Part shown: one piece after another, positions 63,495 to 64,000 of the stretch | How positions within the stretch are numbered: the first letter of the stretch is position 1 | How the letters are laid out: each line of letters starts with the position of its first letter | From: Bowmanella denitrificans | GTDB lineage: Bacteria; Pseudomonadota; Gammaproteobacteria; Enterobacterales; Alteromonadaceae | NCBI RefSeq assembly: GCF_002887595.1 | Contig: NZ_PEBU01000004.1 | Span: 62,001-126,000, forward strand | Direction: 5' to 3' | Length of the DNA stretch: 64,000 nucleotides | Program-made: the position numbers and the translations under genes | The notes under the pieces: model-generated | What the model was told of the DNA's origin: nothing | The model's input: the letters and a program-made list of their open reading frames with translations, nothing else | The model's database searches: none

Positions 63495-63587
63495 GGTTGC
63501 CTCTTATTGTTGTTAGCGAGCCATTCCACCTTAAGTCAGTTGCTGGTTAAAATCCAGCCAGAGGGGCTGACGCCCCTAGCTAGTAAG

Positions 63588-64000
63588 TTACCTGATAATT
63601 TTCAGCCACTCACCTTCTTTAGGCTCACCGCTGGGATAGTAGCCGTTAATCAGCCGGAGCTGTTCTTCTGCGTAGCGGCCAATACGCATACTTCTGGCAA
63701 TACCAGCGAAGGTCATGCCAGGCTCTGCTTGCACATAATTGATGGTCTTGGGCTTGGGTAAGGCTGCGGTGCCGCGCTCTGGTGCAAAGCTATGAATACT
63801 GTCCAGAAACAGCTTGTCATAGTCGGTGTCTGGGTCAGGTTTATGCACTTCTCCCTGCAGCATATAAATCAGCGAGCCGCGATAGAAAATGGCCACCCGG
63901 CTGGGCTGAGGTAATTTGTCATCGGCCGGGCGGATACCGGTATGGCCGAGCATGCCAGCCTGGCTGAAATCCTCAGAACGCATCAGCAAAGGAACATCAT
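63588..64000 (-). CDS. M48-type metalloprotease, C-terminal fragment
   Basis: An open frame enters from the right edge and ends at 63588; about 137 residues are seen. The sequence (KTINYVQAEPGMTFAGIARS, then EEQLRLINGYYPSGEPKEGEWLKII) is like the LysM-related C-terminal end of periplasmic M48 proteases of the BepA/YfgC type with TPR repeats. The catalytic HEXXH part would lie outside the window. The assignment rests on this C-terminal domain only. Confidence 0.65.
   Translation of the reverse strand, partial: DVPLLMRSEDFSQAGMLGHTGIRPADDKLPQPSRVAIFYRGSLIYMLQGEVHKPDPDTDYDKLFLDSIHSFAPERGTAALPKPKTINYVQAEPGMTFAGIARSMRIGRYAEEQLRLINGYYPSGEPKEGEWLKIIR

Noticed and set aside
63551-63575. AGGGGC/GCCCCT hairpin after the M48 fragment as a terminator
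   Set aside because: The stem is short and the T-run on the minus strand is too far from it.

Overview
The window looks like chromosomal DNA of a marine or aquatic gammaproteobacterium of the order Alteromonadales, family Alteromonadaceae or close by. This is inferred from gene content: the rpsP-rimM-trmD-rplS order, an aroF-tyrA operon with a separate pheA, an ECF sigma factor paired with a DUF3379 protein, a secreted multidomain chitinase, TonB-type outer membrane proteins, phasins and many c-di-GMP enzymes. No prophage, transposase, integrase, CRISPR array, rRNA or tRNA gene was seen. Both ends cut genes: a degenerate EAL-HDOD protein at the left and an M48 protease at the right.

Layout. 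1-10 kb: EAL-HDOD protein, proline symporter putP, ElaA-type acetyltransferase, a secreted CocE-type hydrolase, a MATE exporter, an ECF sigma factor with its DUF3379 partner, and a DUF885 lipoprotein. 10-17 kb: a tightly coupled minus-strand MoxR / DUF58 / DUF4381 / BatA / BatB-TPR / BatD operon. 17.6-22 kb: two phasins, an ECF42-type sigma factor with its DGPF (YciI-like) partner and an unlisted 31-codon reading frame between them, then a patatin phospholipase. 22.2-24.3 kb: rpsP-rimM-trmD-rplS with promoter and terminator. 24.4-32.7 kb: an ArsR/AHSA1 pair with a perfect palindromic operator, a secreted unknown protein, a P-loop kinase, yaiI, a periplasmic-binding-domain diguanylate cyclase, an AbgT transporter, a DnaJ-related protein and a chemoreceptor. 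33-46.9 kb: aroF-tyrA with TyrR-like boxes, a membrane winged-helix/beta-propeller regulator convergent with a short-plug TonB-type receptor, a GH18 chitinase, a GST, pheA with a pheL leader peptide and attenuator, and a penicillin acylase relative. 47-55.9 kb: a double receiver protein, yciH, a GNAT enzyme, a Fur-boxed fbpABC iron importer, S1/P1 nuclease, a flavoprotein, an EAL phosphodiesterase and a TerB-like protein. 55.9-64 kb: an MFS transporter with a diguanylate cyclase, a CoA-transferase-GNAT fusion overlapping a histone-deacetylase-like gene, a nested palindrome, an amidohydrolase and the truncated M48 protease.

How the genes work together. Aromatic amino acid synthesis is represented by DAHP synthase, chorismate mutase/prephenate dehydrogenase and chorismate mutase/prephenate dehydratase, with attenuation visible at pheA and TyrR-like sites at aroF. 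Iron uptake is under a Fur box that fills the promoter spacer. Four c-di-GMP genes, a chemoreceptor and a double receiver protein form a dispersed signalling set. The acyl-CoA transferase-acetyltransferase fusion and the overlapping deacetylase suggest a protein-acylation module.

Most genes belong to known families. The least explained items are the ECF42 locus with its microprotein and TGTCGA-type promoter, a candidate small RNA at 47.07-47.13 kb, the pheA leader with a possibly leaderless start, the ArsR operator, the regulator/receptor pair at 35.4-39.4 kb, and the nested palindrome at 61.9 kb.
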